From Aeromicrobium duanguangcaii (GTDB lineage Bacteria; Actinomycetota; Actinomycetes; Propionibacteriales; Nocardioidaceae), in assembly GCF_024508295.1 (NCBI RefSeq), contig NZ_CP101990.1:1426001-1490000 (forward strand): a DNA stretch of 64,000 bases, written 5' to 3'. The notes beneath the pieces are model-generated. The model was not told the origin of the DNA and did no database searches. It worked only from the letters and a program-made list of their open reading frames with translations. Of the stretch, positions 51,184 to 58,709 are shown piece after piece. Each line of letters starts with the position of its first letter. The first letter of the stretch is position 1. Both the position numbers and the translations under genes were made by a program.

Positions 51184-51576
51184 GTGGCACGCGTCAAGCG
51201 TTCAGTGAACGCGCAGAAGAAGCGCCGCGAAGTCCTCGAGCGGGCGTCCGGCTACCGGGGCCAGCGCTCGCGGTTGTACCGCAAGGCCAAGGAGCAGGTC
51301 ACCCACTCGCTGGTCTACTCGTACAACGACCGCAAGGCTCGCAAGGGCGACTTCCGTCGTCTCTGGATCCAGCGAATCAATGCCGCGGCTCGCGCCCAGG
51401 GCATGACGTACAACCGCTTCATCCAGGGCCTCAAGGCCGCCGAGGTCGAGGTCGACCGCAAGATCCTCGCGGATCTGGCCGTCAACGACATCGCCGCGTT
51501 CAACGCTCTCGTCGAGGTCGCCAAGGCGAACCTGCCCGAGGACGTCAACGCCCCCAAGGCCGACCAGGCCGTCTGA
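51184..51576 (+). CDS. rplT: 50S ribosomal protein L20
   Basis: A 130-residue protein with [37 protein letters not shown] and the globular C domain ([20 protein letters not shown]). L20 represses its own operon in other bacteria. AAGGAG (51170-51175) precedes the GTG. Confidence 0.97.
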   Translation: MARVKRSVNAQKKRREVLERASGYRGQRSRLYRKAKEQVTHSLVYSYNDRKARKGDFRRLWIQRINAAARAQGMTYNRFIQGLKAAEVEVDRKILADLAVNDIAAFNALVEVAKANLPEDVNAPKADQAV

Positions 51577-51598
51577 GCTCCGGCTCAAACTCTCACTC

Positions 51599-52387
51599 GT
51601 GGCGAGCCCCGGCGATCTCACCGTCCGTTCCGGACGGGTCAAGGTCGCGCGGCGGCTCGCCACGCGTGCGTTCCGGGTCAAGACCGGCGAGTTCCTCGCC
51701 GAGGGACCCCAGGCGGTTCGAGAGGCTCTCGCTGAGCCGGGCGTGGTGATCGAGGTCTTCGCGACCGTCGACGCCACCGAGCGGTACCCCGAGCTCGCGG
51801 ATCAGGCCGAGACGTGGCACGTCGTCACCGACGACGTCGTCGCCGAGATCGCCGACTCCGTCACGCCCCAGGGCCTCGTGGCCCGCTGTCACTCGGTGCT
51901 GACCACGATCGAGGACATCCCCGAGGACGCGCGTCTCGTGCTGGTCTGCGCCGAGATCCGCGACCCGGGCAACCTCGGCGCGGTCATCCGCTGCGCCGAC
52001 GCGGCCGGGGCCGCCGGCGTCATCGTCGCCGGCGAGAGTGTCGACCCGCTCAATCCCAAGGTCGTTCGCGCCACGGCCGGCTCGCTGTTCCATCTGCCCA
52101 TCGCGGTCGAGGACGACGTGGACGCCGTCATCGCCGAGCTGCAGTCGCGCGGCGTCCAGGTGCTCGCGGCCGACGGCGCGGGGGAGACGGGCCTGTTCGA
52201 CCCCGACCTCGACCTGGCGGCGCCCACCGCCTGGATGATGGGCAACGAGGCCCACGGACTGCCCGACGCGTGGTCCGCGCTGGCCGACCGGGTCGTCCAC
52301 GTGCCGATCCTGGGCCGGGCCGAGAGCCTGAACCTGGCCACCGCCGCAGCGGTCTGCCTCTACTCCTCGGCGCGCGAGCAGGGTTAG
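51599..52387 (+). CDS. TrmH/SpoU-family RNA 2'-O-methyltransferase
   Basis: A 262-residue SPOUT enzyme. The N-terminal substrate-binding domain (VKVARRLATRAFRVKTGEFL) is followed by the knotted domain with EIRDPGNLGAVIRCADAAGA (motif 1), MMGNEAHGLP (motif 2) and VPILGRAESLNLATAAAV (motif 3). The position between rplT and pheS is conserved in actinobacteria. rRNA is the likely substrate; the exact nucleotide is unknown. Confidence 0.9.
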   Translation: MASPGDLTVRSGRVKVARRLATRAFRVKTGEFLAEGPQAVREALAEPGVVIEVFATVDATERYPELADQAETWHVVTDDVVAEIADSVTPQGLVARCHSVLTTIEDIPEDARLVLVCAEIRDPGNLGAVIRCADAAGAAGVIVAGESVDPLNPKVVRATAGSLFHLPIAVEDDVDAVIAELQSRGVQVLAADGAGETGLFDPDLDLAAPTAWMMGNEAHGLPDAWSALADRVVHVPILGRAESLNLATAAAVCLYSSAREQG

Positions 52388-52390
52388 GCT
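52385..52390 (+). promoter_or_regulatory. -10 box of leaderless PAS-kinase transcript
   Basis: TAGGCT is followed by 7 nt (CTGGCTC) and the GTG at 52398; its first bases are the stop codon of the methyltransferase. Confidence 0.45.
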
Positions 52391-52397
52391 CTGGCTC

Positions 52398-53435
52398 GTG
52401 CCCTCAGACGAATACCCCGACGGCATCATCGTCGCCGACGCCGATGGGCGCGTGACGTTCGTCAACGAATGGATCAAGTACTGGGCCCGCGCCAAGGGCG
52501 ACGAGATGCTCGGGATGCATCTGAACGACGCCGTCCCCTTCGACGATCTGGCGGGCAACAGCTGGTTCGACTCGGTGCACCCGTACGACGGTCTCGCGAT
52601 CCGCACCCGCATCAGCGAGGCGTCCTGGTACTCCCCGCGCGGCAGTGAGTACCTGATCACCGCCGCCCTCGTGCGCGACCGGCCGGCCGGCAAGGTCATC
52701 AAGGTCGTCGTCTCGGTGCGCAACGCCCGCGTCCGCCTGCAGCGCGACCGCGAGAAGTCCGACATGGTCGCCACGGTCGCCCACGAGCTGCGGTCGCCGC
52801 TGACCGGCATCAAGGGGTTCACCGCGACCCTGCTGAGTCGCTGGGACGCGTTCACCGAGGAGCAGCGCCTCTTCATGCTGCAGACGATCGACGCGGACGC
52901 CGACCGGTTGAGCCGCCTCATCACCGAGCTGCTCGACGCCGCCCGGATCGACGCGGGCCGGCTCTCGCTGCGCACCGAGCCGGTGCGTCTCGAGGAGGTG
53001 GCCGATCGGGTGCTGAAGTCGGTCTTCTCCACCACCGACGAGCCGCCGGAGCCGCGGGTCACCGGTGAGATCCCGGTGGTCTGGGGCGACTCCGACCGGG
53101 TGACCCAGGTGCTGACCAACCTCGTCGAGAACGCGATCCGCCACGGCGAGGGCCTGCGCGAGCTGGTGCTGTCGCTCGAGGACCGTGGCTCGCAGCCGGG
53201 CGTGGCCGTCCGCATCGTCGACAACGGCCCGGGCATCCCGGAGGAGTCGCGCGTGCGCATCTTCAGCCGGTTCTGGCGCTCCGGCCCGGGGGCCGGAAGC
53301 GGCCTGGGCATGTTCATCGTGCGCGGTGTCGTGGACCAGCACGGCGGCTCGATCTCGATCGAGGACGCCGACGGCGGGGGAGCCTCGATCTGCGTGTGGT
53401 TCCCGGTCAACGAGCCGGACTCCCTGACCTCCTGA
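52398..53435 (+). CDS. Soluble PAS-domain sensor histidine kinase, orphan
   Basis: A 345-residue kinase with no membrane segment. A PAS domain (residues 5-110, DGIIVADADGRVTFVNEW) is followed by HisKA with ATVAHELRSPLTGIKGF (His129) and HATPase (QVLTNLVENAIRHG, DNGPGIPEE, GSGLGMFIVRG). No response regulator is adjacent. The gene is embedded between a ribosomal block and pheST, so it may monitor an intracellular signal linked to translation. Confidence 0.9.
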   Translation: MPSDEYPDGIIVADADGRVTFVNEWIKYWARAKGDEMLGMHLNDAVPFDDLAGNSWFDSVHPYDGLAIRTRISEASWYSPRGSEYLITAALVRDRPAGKVIKVVVSVRNARVRLQRDREKSDMVATVAHELRSPLTGIKGFTATLLSRWDAFTEEQRLFMLQTIDADADRLSRLITELLDAARIDAGRLSLRTEPVRLEEVADRVLKSVFSTTDEPPEPRVTGEIPVVWGDSDRVTQVLTNLVENAIRHGEGLRELVLSLEDRGSQPGVAVRIVDNGPGIPEESRVRIFSRFWRSGPGAGSGLGMFIVRGVVDQHGGSISIEDADGGGASICVWFPVNEPDSLTS

Positions 53436-53443
53436 CCCGCCGA

Positions 53444-53449
53444 TAGACT
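53444..53449 (+). promoter_or_regulatory. -10 box of leaderless pheS transcript
   Basis: TAGACT is followed by 7 nt and the GTG at 53457, so no room exists for a T-box or leader peptide in front of pheS. Confidence 0.45.
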
Positions 53450-53456
53450 CGAGGGC

Positions 53457-54560
53457 GTGTCTGCGCCCAATTCCGACTACGACCCGGTCGAGGTGACGCC
53501 TCTGCGCGCCGACGAGGTCGAACGCATGCGTGACGAGGCCCTCGCGGCCATCGCCGCGGCCGACTCCCTCGACGCCATCAAGCAGGTGCGCATCGACCAC
53601 ACCGGCGACCGCTCGCCGCTGGCGTTGGCCAACCGCGAGATCGGTGCGCTGCCGCCTGCCGCCCGCAAGGAGGCCGGCAAGCGCGTCGGCCAGGCCCGTG
53701 GCGCCGTCAACCAGGCGCTGGCCGCCCGCACCGCCGAGGTCGAGGCCGTCGAGTTCGAGCGTCGCCTGGCCGCCGAGACGGTCGACGTCACGCTGCCGAC
53801 CGACGTCGAGCCCGTGGGCGCCCGTCACCCGATCACCACGATCCAGGAGCACGTCGCCGACATCTTCGTCGCGATGGGCTGGGAGGTCGCCGAGGGCCCC
53901 GAGGTCGAGGCCGAGTGGCTGAACTTCGACGCGCTCAACCTGGGCCCGGATCATCCGGCCCGCACGATGCAGGACACCTTCTGGCTCTCGCCGGAGTCCG
54001 CCGCGATGGTCCTGCGCACGCACACGTCGCCGGTCCAGGCCCGCACGATGCTCACCAACGAGCCGCCGATCTACGTCGTCTGCCCCGGGCGGGTCTACCG
54101 CACCGACGAGGCCGACGCGACCCACATGCCCGTCTTCCACCAGGTCGAGGGCCTGGCGATCGACAAGGGCCTGTCGATGGCCCACCTCAAGGGCACGCTC
54201 GACCACTTCGCGCGCGCCATCTACGGCACCGAGATCACCACCCGGTTCCGCCCGTCGTACTTCCCGTTCACCGAGCCCAGCGCCGAGGTGGACCTGCTCT
54301 GCTACGTCTGCCACAACGATCCGGCCGAGGTCGCCTCGTGCCGCACGTGCGGCGGGGAGGGCTGGGTCGAGTGGGGCGGCTGCGGAGTCGTCAACCCGCG
54401 CGTCCTGATCGCCTGCGGCGTCGATCCCGAGGAGTACTCGGGCTTCGCGTTCGGCATGGGCCTGGACCGCACCATCACCAGTCGTTACGACATCGCCGAC
54501 CTGCGTGACCTGTGGGACGGCGACGTTCGCTTCACCGAGCCCTTCGGAGTTGGTCTCTGA
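53457..54560 (+). CDS. pheS: Phenylalanine-tRNA ligase alpha subunit
   Basis: A 367-residue class II synthetase subunit. The N-terminal coiled coil binds tRNA. Motif 2 and 3 regions are visible as RTHTSPVQARTM, RVYRTDEADATHMPVFHQVE and GFAFGMGLDRTI. A short Cys-rich insert (CYVCHNDPAEVASCRTCGG) is common in this family. pheT starts 1 nt after its stop. Confidence 0.97.
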   Translation: MSAPNSDYDPVEVTPLRADEVERMRDEALAAIAAADSLDAIKQVRIDHTGDRSPLALANREIGALPPAARKEAGKRVGQARGAVNQALAARTAEVEAVEFERRLAAETVDVTLPTDVEPVGARHPITTIQEHVADIFVAMGWEVAEGPEVEAEWLNFDALNLGPDHPARTMQDTFWLSPESAAMVLRTHTSPVQARTMLTNEPPIYVVCPGRVYRTDEADATHMPVFHQVEGLAIDKGLSMAHLKGTLDHFARAIYGTEITTRFRPSYFPFTEPSAEVDLLCYVCHNDPAEVASCRTCGGEGWVEWGGCGVVNPRVLIACGVDPEEYSGFAFGMGLDRTITSRYDIADLRDLWDGDVRFTEPFGVGL

Positions 54561-54561
54561 C

Positions 54562-57072
54562 ATGCGTGTCCCCGTGGAGTGGCTGCGGTCACTCGTCGAA
54601 CTTCCCGACGCCGTCACGACGGAGCAGTTGGCCGATCGCCTGACCATGTACGACCTCAAGCTCGAGGAGATCCTCGGCGGCGGCCTGTCCGGACCGCTGA
54701 CGGTCGGCCGCGTGCTGGCGATCTCGCCCGAGGAGCAGAAGAACGGCAAGACGATCAACTGGTGCCGCGTCGACGTCGGCGACCAGAACGTGCCGTCCGT
54801 GCCCGATGCTCCCGGTGAGGACGTGCCCTCGCGCGGCATCATCTGCGGCGCGCACAACTTCGGCGTCGGCGACCTCGTCGTCGTGTCGCTGCCGGGCACG
54901 TACCTGCCGGCCCTCGGCTTCGAGATCGGCTCGCGCAAGACCTACGGTCACGTGTCCGACGGCATGATCTGCTCGACCACCGAGCTGGGTCTGGCCGAGG
55001 ACGAGTCGACCGCCCACGGCATCGTCGTGCTCGAGCCCGGCTCGGCCGAGCCCGGTGACGACGCGATCGCGCTGCTGGGTCTGGCCGATCAGACCCTCGA
55101 CCTCGAGGTGAACCCCGACCGCGCCTACGCGCTGAGCCTGCGCGGCGTCGCCCGCGACGCGGCCCTGGCGTTCGACGTGCCGTTCACCGACCCGGCCGAC
55201 CGTCCCGTGCCGTCCACCGATGCCGGTGCCTACCCGGTGCGCGTCGAGGACCCGACCGGCTGCCCTGTCTTCACGACGCTCGTCGTCGAGGGCATCGACC
55301 CGGCTGCGAAGACCCCGGCGTGGCTGGCCAAGCGGATCACCGACGCCGGCATGCGTCCCATCTCGCTGACCGTCGACGTCAGCAACTACGTCATGCTCGA
55401 GCTCGGTCAGCCCAACCACTGCTACGACCGCGCCAAGCTGAGCGGCGACATCGTCGTCCGCCGCGCGCACGAGGGCGAGACGCTGCGCACGCTCGACGAC
55501 GTCGACCGCAAGCTGAGCACCGACGACCTGCTGATCACCGACGCCGCGGGCCCTATCGGCCTGGCCGGCGTCATGGGCGGCGACCGCGTCGAGATCGACG
55601 CGACCAGCACCGACGTCGTCATCGAGGCCGCGCACTTCGACCCCGTCACGATCTTCCGCACCCAGAAGCGGCACAAGCTGCCCACCGAGGCCGCCAAGCG
55701 CTTCGAGCGTGGTGTCGACCCCGAGCTGCCGCTGCGCGCCGCCGCCCGGGTCGCCGAGCTGCTGGTCGAGCTGGCCGGCGGCACCCTCGTCGCCGGCGCC
55801 ACCGTCGTCGGCACTGCTCCGTCAAGGCGACCGGTCACGTTCTCGACCGAGCTGCCCGCCCGGATCAGCGGCCTGCCGATCACGACCGAGCAGGCGCGTG
55901 ACACGTACGAGCGCAACGGCTGTGTCGTCGAGGTGACCGGCGACCGGTTCACCGTGACGCCTCCGTCGTGGCGCTTCGACCTCAACGATCCGTACGACTT
56001 CGTCGAGGAGGCGCTGCGCACGGCCGGGTACGAGAACGTGCCCTCCGTGCTGCCCACGCCCACCGGCGGCCGCGGACTCACCCGCTCGCAGGAGCTGCGC
56101 CGCCGCGTCGGCCACGTACTGGCCGGCGCCGGCCTCGTCGAGGTCACGACGCTGCCGTTCGTCGGCGACGCCGACCTCGACCGGCTCGCGCTACCGCAGG
56201 ACGACCCGCGACGCGACCTCGTCCGCCTGGCCAACCCGCTGTCGGCCGAGGAGCCGGGCCTGACCCCGACGCTGCTGATCGGGCTGCTGCGCGCGGCCTC
56301 GCTCAACATCGGTCGCGGTCACGACTCCGTCCAGATCAGCGAGATCGGCCGCGTGTTCCACCCGCGCTCCGGCGACGCCGTCGCACCGATCTACGGCGTC
56401 GACCGTCGTCCGACGGCCGAGGAGCTGGCTGCCCTCGACGCCGCTCTGCCCGAGCAGCCGCGCCACGTCGGCTTCGTCCTGGTGGGCGAGCGCGAGCGCT
56501 CCGGCTGGTCCGGCCCCGGCCGACCCGTCGCCTGGACCGATGCTCTGGCTCTGGCGCGCCTCGTCGCGCAGAACCTGCATGTCGACCTGACGGTCGAGGC
56601 GGCGCAGCTGGCGCCGTTCCACCCCGGCCGCTGCGCGCAGCTGAGCGTGGGGGAGCAGATCGTCGGCCACGTCGGCGAGCTGCACCCGAAGGTCGCCGAG
56701 GCCTACGGCCTGCCCGGCCGGGTCGCCATCGGCGAGCTTGACCTGGACGCCTTGATCGAGGCGGCGCCGCTGGTCGGCCCCAAGCCCGACTTCTCGGCCT
56801 TCCCGGTCGCGAAGGAGGACTTCGCGTTCATCGTCGACGAGGCGCTGCCCGCGGGTGAGCTGGAGTCGGTCATCGCCGGTGCCAGCGACCTGCTGGAGTC
56901 GGTGCGACTGTTCGACGTCTACACCGGCGACCAGGTGGGCGAGGGCCGCAAGTCCTTGGCCTTCAAGGTGCGCCTGCGTGCCGACGACCGGACGCTCACC
57001 GAGGCCGACATCAAGGCCGCGCGCGACCAGATCGTGACGGCCGCCGCGACACTCGGAGCACAGCTGCGCTGA
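54562..57072 (+). CDS. pheT: Phenylalanine-tRNA ligase beta subunit
   Basis: An 836-residue subunit. It has the N-terminal tRNA-binding EMAP-like domain (INWCRVDVGDQN to GMICSTTELGL), B3/B4 editing domain (LTVDVSNYVMLELGQPNHCYD), B5 domain, catalytic-like core and the C-terminal FDX-ACB domain (FPVAKEDFAFIVDE). The ATG at 54562 directly follows pheS. The downstream argCJBDF block seen in many actinobacteria is absent; aspA follows. Confidence 0.96.
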   Translation: MRVPVEWLRSLVELPDAVTTEQLADRLTMYDLKLEEILGGGLSGPLTVGRVLAISPEEQKNGKTINWCRVDVGDQNVPSVPDAPGEDVPSRGIICGAHNFGVGDLVVVSLPGTYLPALGFEIGSRKTYGHVSDGMICSTTELGLAEDESTAHGIVVLEPGSAEPGDDAIALLGLADQTLDLEVNPDRAYALSLRGVARDAALAFDVPFTDPADRPVPSTDAGAYPVRVEDPTGCPVFTTLVVEGIDPAAKTPAWLAKRITDAGMRPISLTVDVSNYVMLELGQPNHCYDRAKLSGDIVVRRAHEGETLRTLDDVDRKLSTDDLLITDAAGPIGLAGVMGGDRVEIDATSTDVVIEAAHFDPVTIFRTQKRHKLPTEAAKRFERGVDPELPLRAAARVAELLVELAGGTLVAGATVVGTAPSRRPVTFSTELPARISGLPITTEQARDTYERNGCVVEVTGDRFTVTPPSWRFDLNDPYDFVEEALRTAGYENVPSVLPTPTGGRGLTRSQELRRRVGHVLAGAGLVEVTTLPFVGDADLDRLALPQDDPRRDLVRLANPLSAEEPGLTPTLLIGLLRAASLNIGRGHDSVQISEIGRVFHPRSGDAVAPIYGVDRRPTAEELAALDAALPEQPRHVGFVLVGERERSGWSGPGRPVAWTDALALARLVAQNLHVDLTVEAAQLAPFHPGRCAQLSVGEQIVGHVGELHPKVAEAYGLPGRVAIGELDLDALIEAAPLVGPKPDFSAFPVAKEDFAFIVDEALPAGELESVIAGASDLLESVRLFDVYTGDQVGEGRKSLAFKVRLRADDRTLTEADIKAARDQIVTAAATLGAQLR

Positions 57073-57108
57073 CCGGCACGGGAGTGGCCGGAGTGGTTAC
57101 ATGTCTGC

Positions 57109-58542
57109 ATGACCGACCACGAGAGCGTTCGGACCGAGCATGACCTGCTGGGGGAGCGCGACGTACCGGCGGACGTCTACTGGGGAGTGCACACCCTGCG
57201 CGCCCTGGAGAACTTTCCGATCACCGGTGTGCCCATTGCCATCAGCCCGTACCTGCCGCAGGCCCTGGCCGCGGTGAAGGAGGCGGCAGCCGAGGCGAAC
57301 CACGACCTCGGCCTGCTGGACGACGACCGCCACGCGGCGATCGTGCAGGCCTGCCGCGAGATCCGGGCCGGCGAGCTGCACGACCAGTTCGTCGTCGACG
57401 TCATCCAGGGTGGCGCCGGCACGTCGACGAACATGAACGCCAACGAGGTCATCGCCAACCGCGCGCTGGAGATCCTCGGGCATCCCTTCGGCGACTACGA
57501 CCGCCTGCATCCGAACGAGCAGGTGAACCTGAGCCAGTCGACCAACGACGTCTACCCCACGGCCGTGAAGATCGCGGTCATCAACGCGACGTACGACCTG
57601 ATCGACTCGATGGGCCGGCTGGAGGACGCTTTCGCCGAGAAGGCGGTCGAGTTCCACGAGGTCCTCAAGATGGGCCGCACCCAGCTGCAGGACGCCGTGC
57701 CGATGACGCTCGGCCAGGAGTTCGGCACGTACGCGCTGATGATCGGTGAGGACCGTGCGCGCCTGCGTGAGGCCGTCCTGCTGCTGCACGAGATCAACCT
57801 CGGCGCCACCGCGATCGGCACCCAGCTCAACGCGCCACAGGGGTACGTCCCGCGCGCCCGCGAGCACCTGTCGCGCATCACCGGACTGCCGCTGCGCACA
57901 GCCGTGGACCTCATCGAGGCGACGCAGGACTGCGGCTCGTTCGTCCAGATGTCCGGCGTGCTCAAGCGCGTCGCGGTGAAGCTCTCGAAGATCTGCAACG
58001 ACCTGCGCCTGCTGTCGTCCGGACCGCGCGCCGGACTCGGCGAGATCAACCTGCCTGCCCGCCAGGCCGGGTCCAGCATCATGCCGGGCAAGGTCAACCC
58101 GGTCATCCCCGAGGTCGTCAACCAGGTGGCCTTCCAGATCATCGGCCACGACGTCACGGTCTCGATGGCCGCCGAGGCCGGGCAGCTGCAGCTCAACGCC
58201 TTCGAGCCGGTGATCTGCTACTCCCTGTCCGCCGGTCTCTACCGTCTGCGCATGGCGATCGAGTCGCTGACCGAGCACTGCGTCCGGGGGATCACCGCCA
58301 ACCGTGAGCACCTCGCCGCCGAGGTCGCCAACTCCGTCGGACTCGTGACCGCACTGAACCCGTACCTGGGCTACCAGACCGCCACCGAGCTGGCCAAGGA
58401 GGCGCTGCTCACGGGGCGCGGTGTCGCCGAGCTCGTGCTGGAGAAGGGCCTGCTGCCCGCGGACGAGCTCGAGCGGATCCTACGGCCCGAGACGCTGGCC
58501 CATCTGGGGCCGAAGCCGGCGGACCGCTCCGGCGGCGTCTGA
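57109..58542 (+). CDS. aspA: Aspartate ammonia-lyase
   Basis: A 477-residue aspartase/fumarase-superfamily enzyme: DLLGERDVPADVYWGVHTLR, GTSTNMNANEVIANRALE, HPNEQVNLSQSTNDVYPTA and the GSSIMPGKVNPVIPE signature. The substrate-binding MGRTQLQDAVPMTLGQEF supports aspartase rather than fumarase. It deaminates aspartate to fumarate. It is the gene immediately upstream of the Ile-leader/cimA unit but has its own region. Confidence 0.92.
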   Translation: MTDHESVRTEHDLLGERDVPADVYWGVHTLRALENFPITGVPIAISPYLPQALAAVKEAAAEANHDLGLLDDDRHAAIVQACREIRAGELHDQFVVDVIQGGAGTSTNMNANEVIANRALEILGHPFGDYDRLHPNEQVNLSQSTNDVYPTAVKIAVINATYDLIDSMGRLEDAFAEKAVEFHEVLKMGRTQLQDAVPMTLGQEFGTYALMIGEDRARLREAVLLLHEINLGATAIGTQLNAPQGYVPRAREHLSRITGLPLRTAVDLIEATQDCGSFVQMSGVLKRVAVKLSKICNDLRLLSSGPRAGLGEINLPARQAGSSIMPGKVNPVIPEVVNQVAFQIIGHDVTVSMAAEAGQLQLNAFEPVICYSLSAGLYRLRMAIESLTEHCVRGITANREHLAAEVANSVGLVTALNPYLGYQTATELAKEALLTGRGVAELVLEKGLLPADELERILRPETLAHLGPKPADRSGGV

Positions 58543-58555
58543 GGTCTGGTCGGGT

Positions 58556-58583
58556 GGCCACAGCGTGCGTGTACGCTGTGGCC
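58556..58583. promoter_or_regulatory. Palindrome covering the cimA leader promoter
   Basis: GGCCACAGCG (58556-58565) and CGCTGTGGCC (58574-58583) are exact complements around TGCGTGTA. The right arm contains part of the -10 TACGCT (58572-58577), and the last base abuts the leader ATG. If transcription starts at that ATG, the palindrome is DNA only, so it is an operator candidate. Confidence 0.6.
58572..58577 (+). promoter_or_regulatory. -10 box of the cimA leader transcript
   Basis: TACGCT is followed by 6 nt (GTGGCC) and the leader-peptide ATG at 58584, so the leader ORF is probably translated from the very first nucleotide. Confidence 0.5.
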
Positions 58584-58622
58584 ATGAACACGTCGGTGAT
58601 CATCATTGGAAAGCGCGTCTGA
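58584..58622 (+). CDS. Ile-rich leader peptide of cimA attenuator
   Basis: A 12-codon ORF encoding MNTSVIIIGKRV, with Val then three consecutive Ile codons (ATC ATC ATT, 58599-58607), ending in TGA. The stop and last codons lie in the left arm of the following hairpin. It precedes citramalate synthase, an isoleucine-pathway enzyme, so isoleucine starvation would stall the ribosome on the Ile run. It is too short for gene finders. Confidence 0.85.
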   Translation: MNTSVIIIGKRV

Positions 58623-58641
58623 AGCATCACCTCAGACGCGC
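58613..58641 (+). promoter_or_regulatory. First hairpin of the cimA attenuator
   Basis: GCGCGTCTGA (58613-58622) pairs perfectly with TCAGACGCGC (58632-58641) around a 9-nt loop. Loop bases ATCACC (58626-58631) are complementary to GGTGAT (58595-58600) in the leader ORF, offering an alternative pairing. A ribosome stalled at Ile would mask the left arm. Confidence 0.7.
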
Positions 58642-58642
58642 C

Positions 58643-58669
58643 GCCTCCCGTACCCGGGGGGCTTTTTTT
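58643..58669 (+). terminator. Intrinsic terminator of the cimA attenuator
   Basis: GCCTCCCG (58643-58650) pairs with CGGGGGGC (58655-58662) around TACC, followed by seven T (58663-58669). It starts one base after the first hairpin and lies 41 nt before the cimA ATG. Confidence 0.85.
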
Positions 58670-58709
58670 GTGAACGGCCAGTGTGTGGAACGAACAGAGC
58701 AGGACGACC

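Noticed and set aside
53436-53456. T-box or leader peptide before pheS
   Set aside because: The intergenic space is 21 nt and contains only a -10 box and the leaderless gap.
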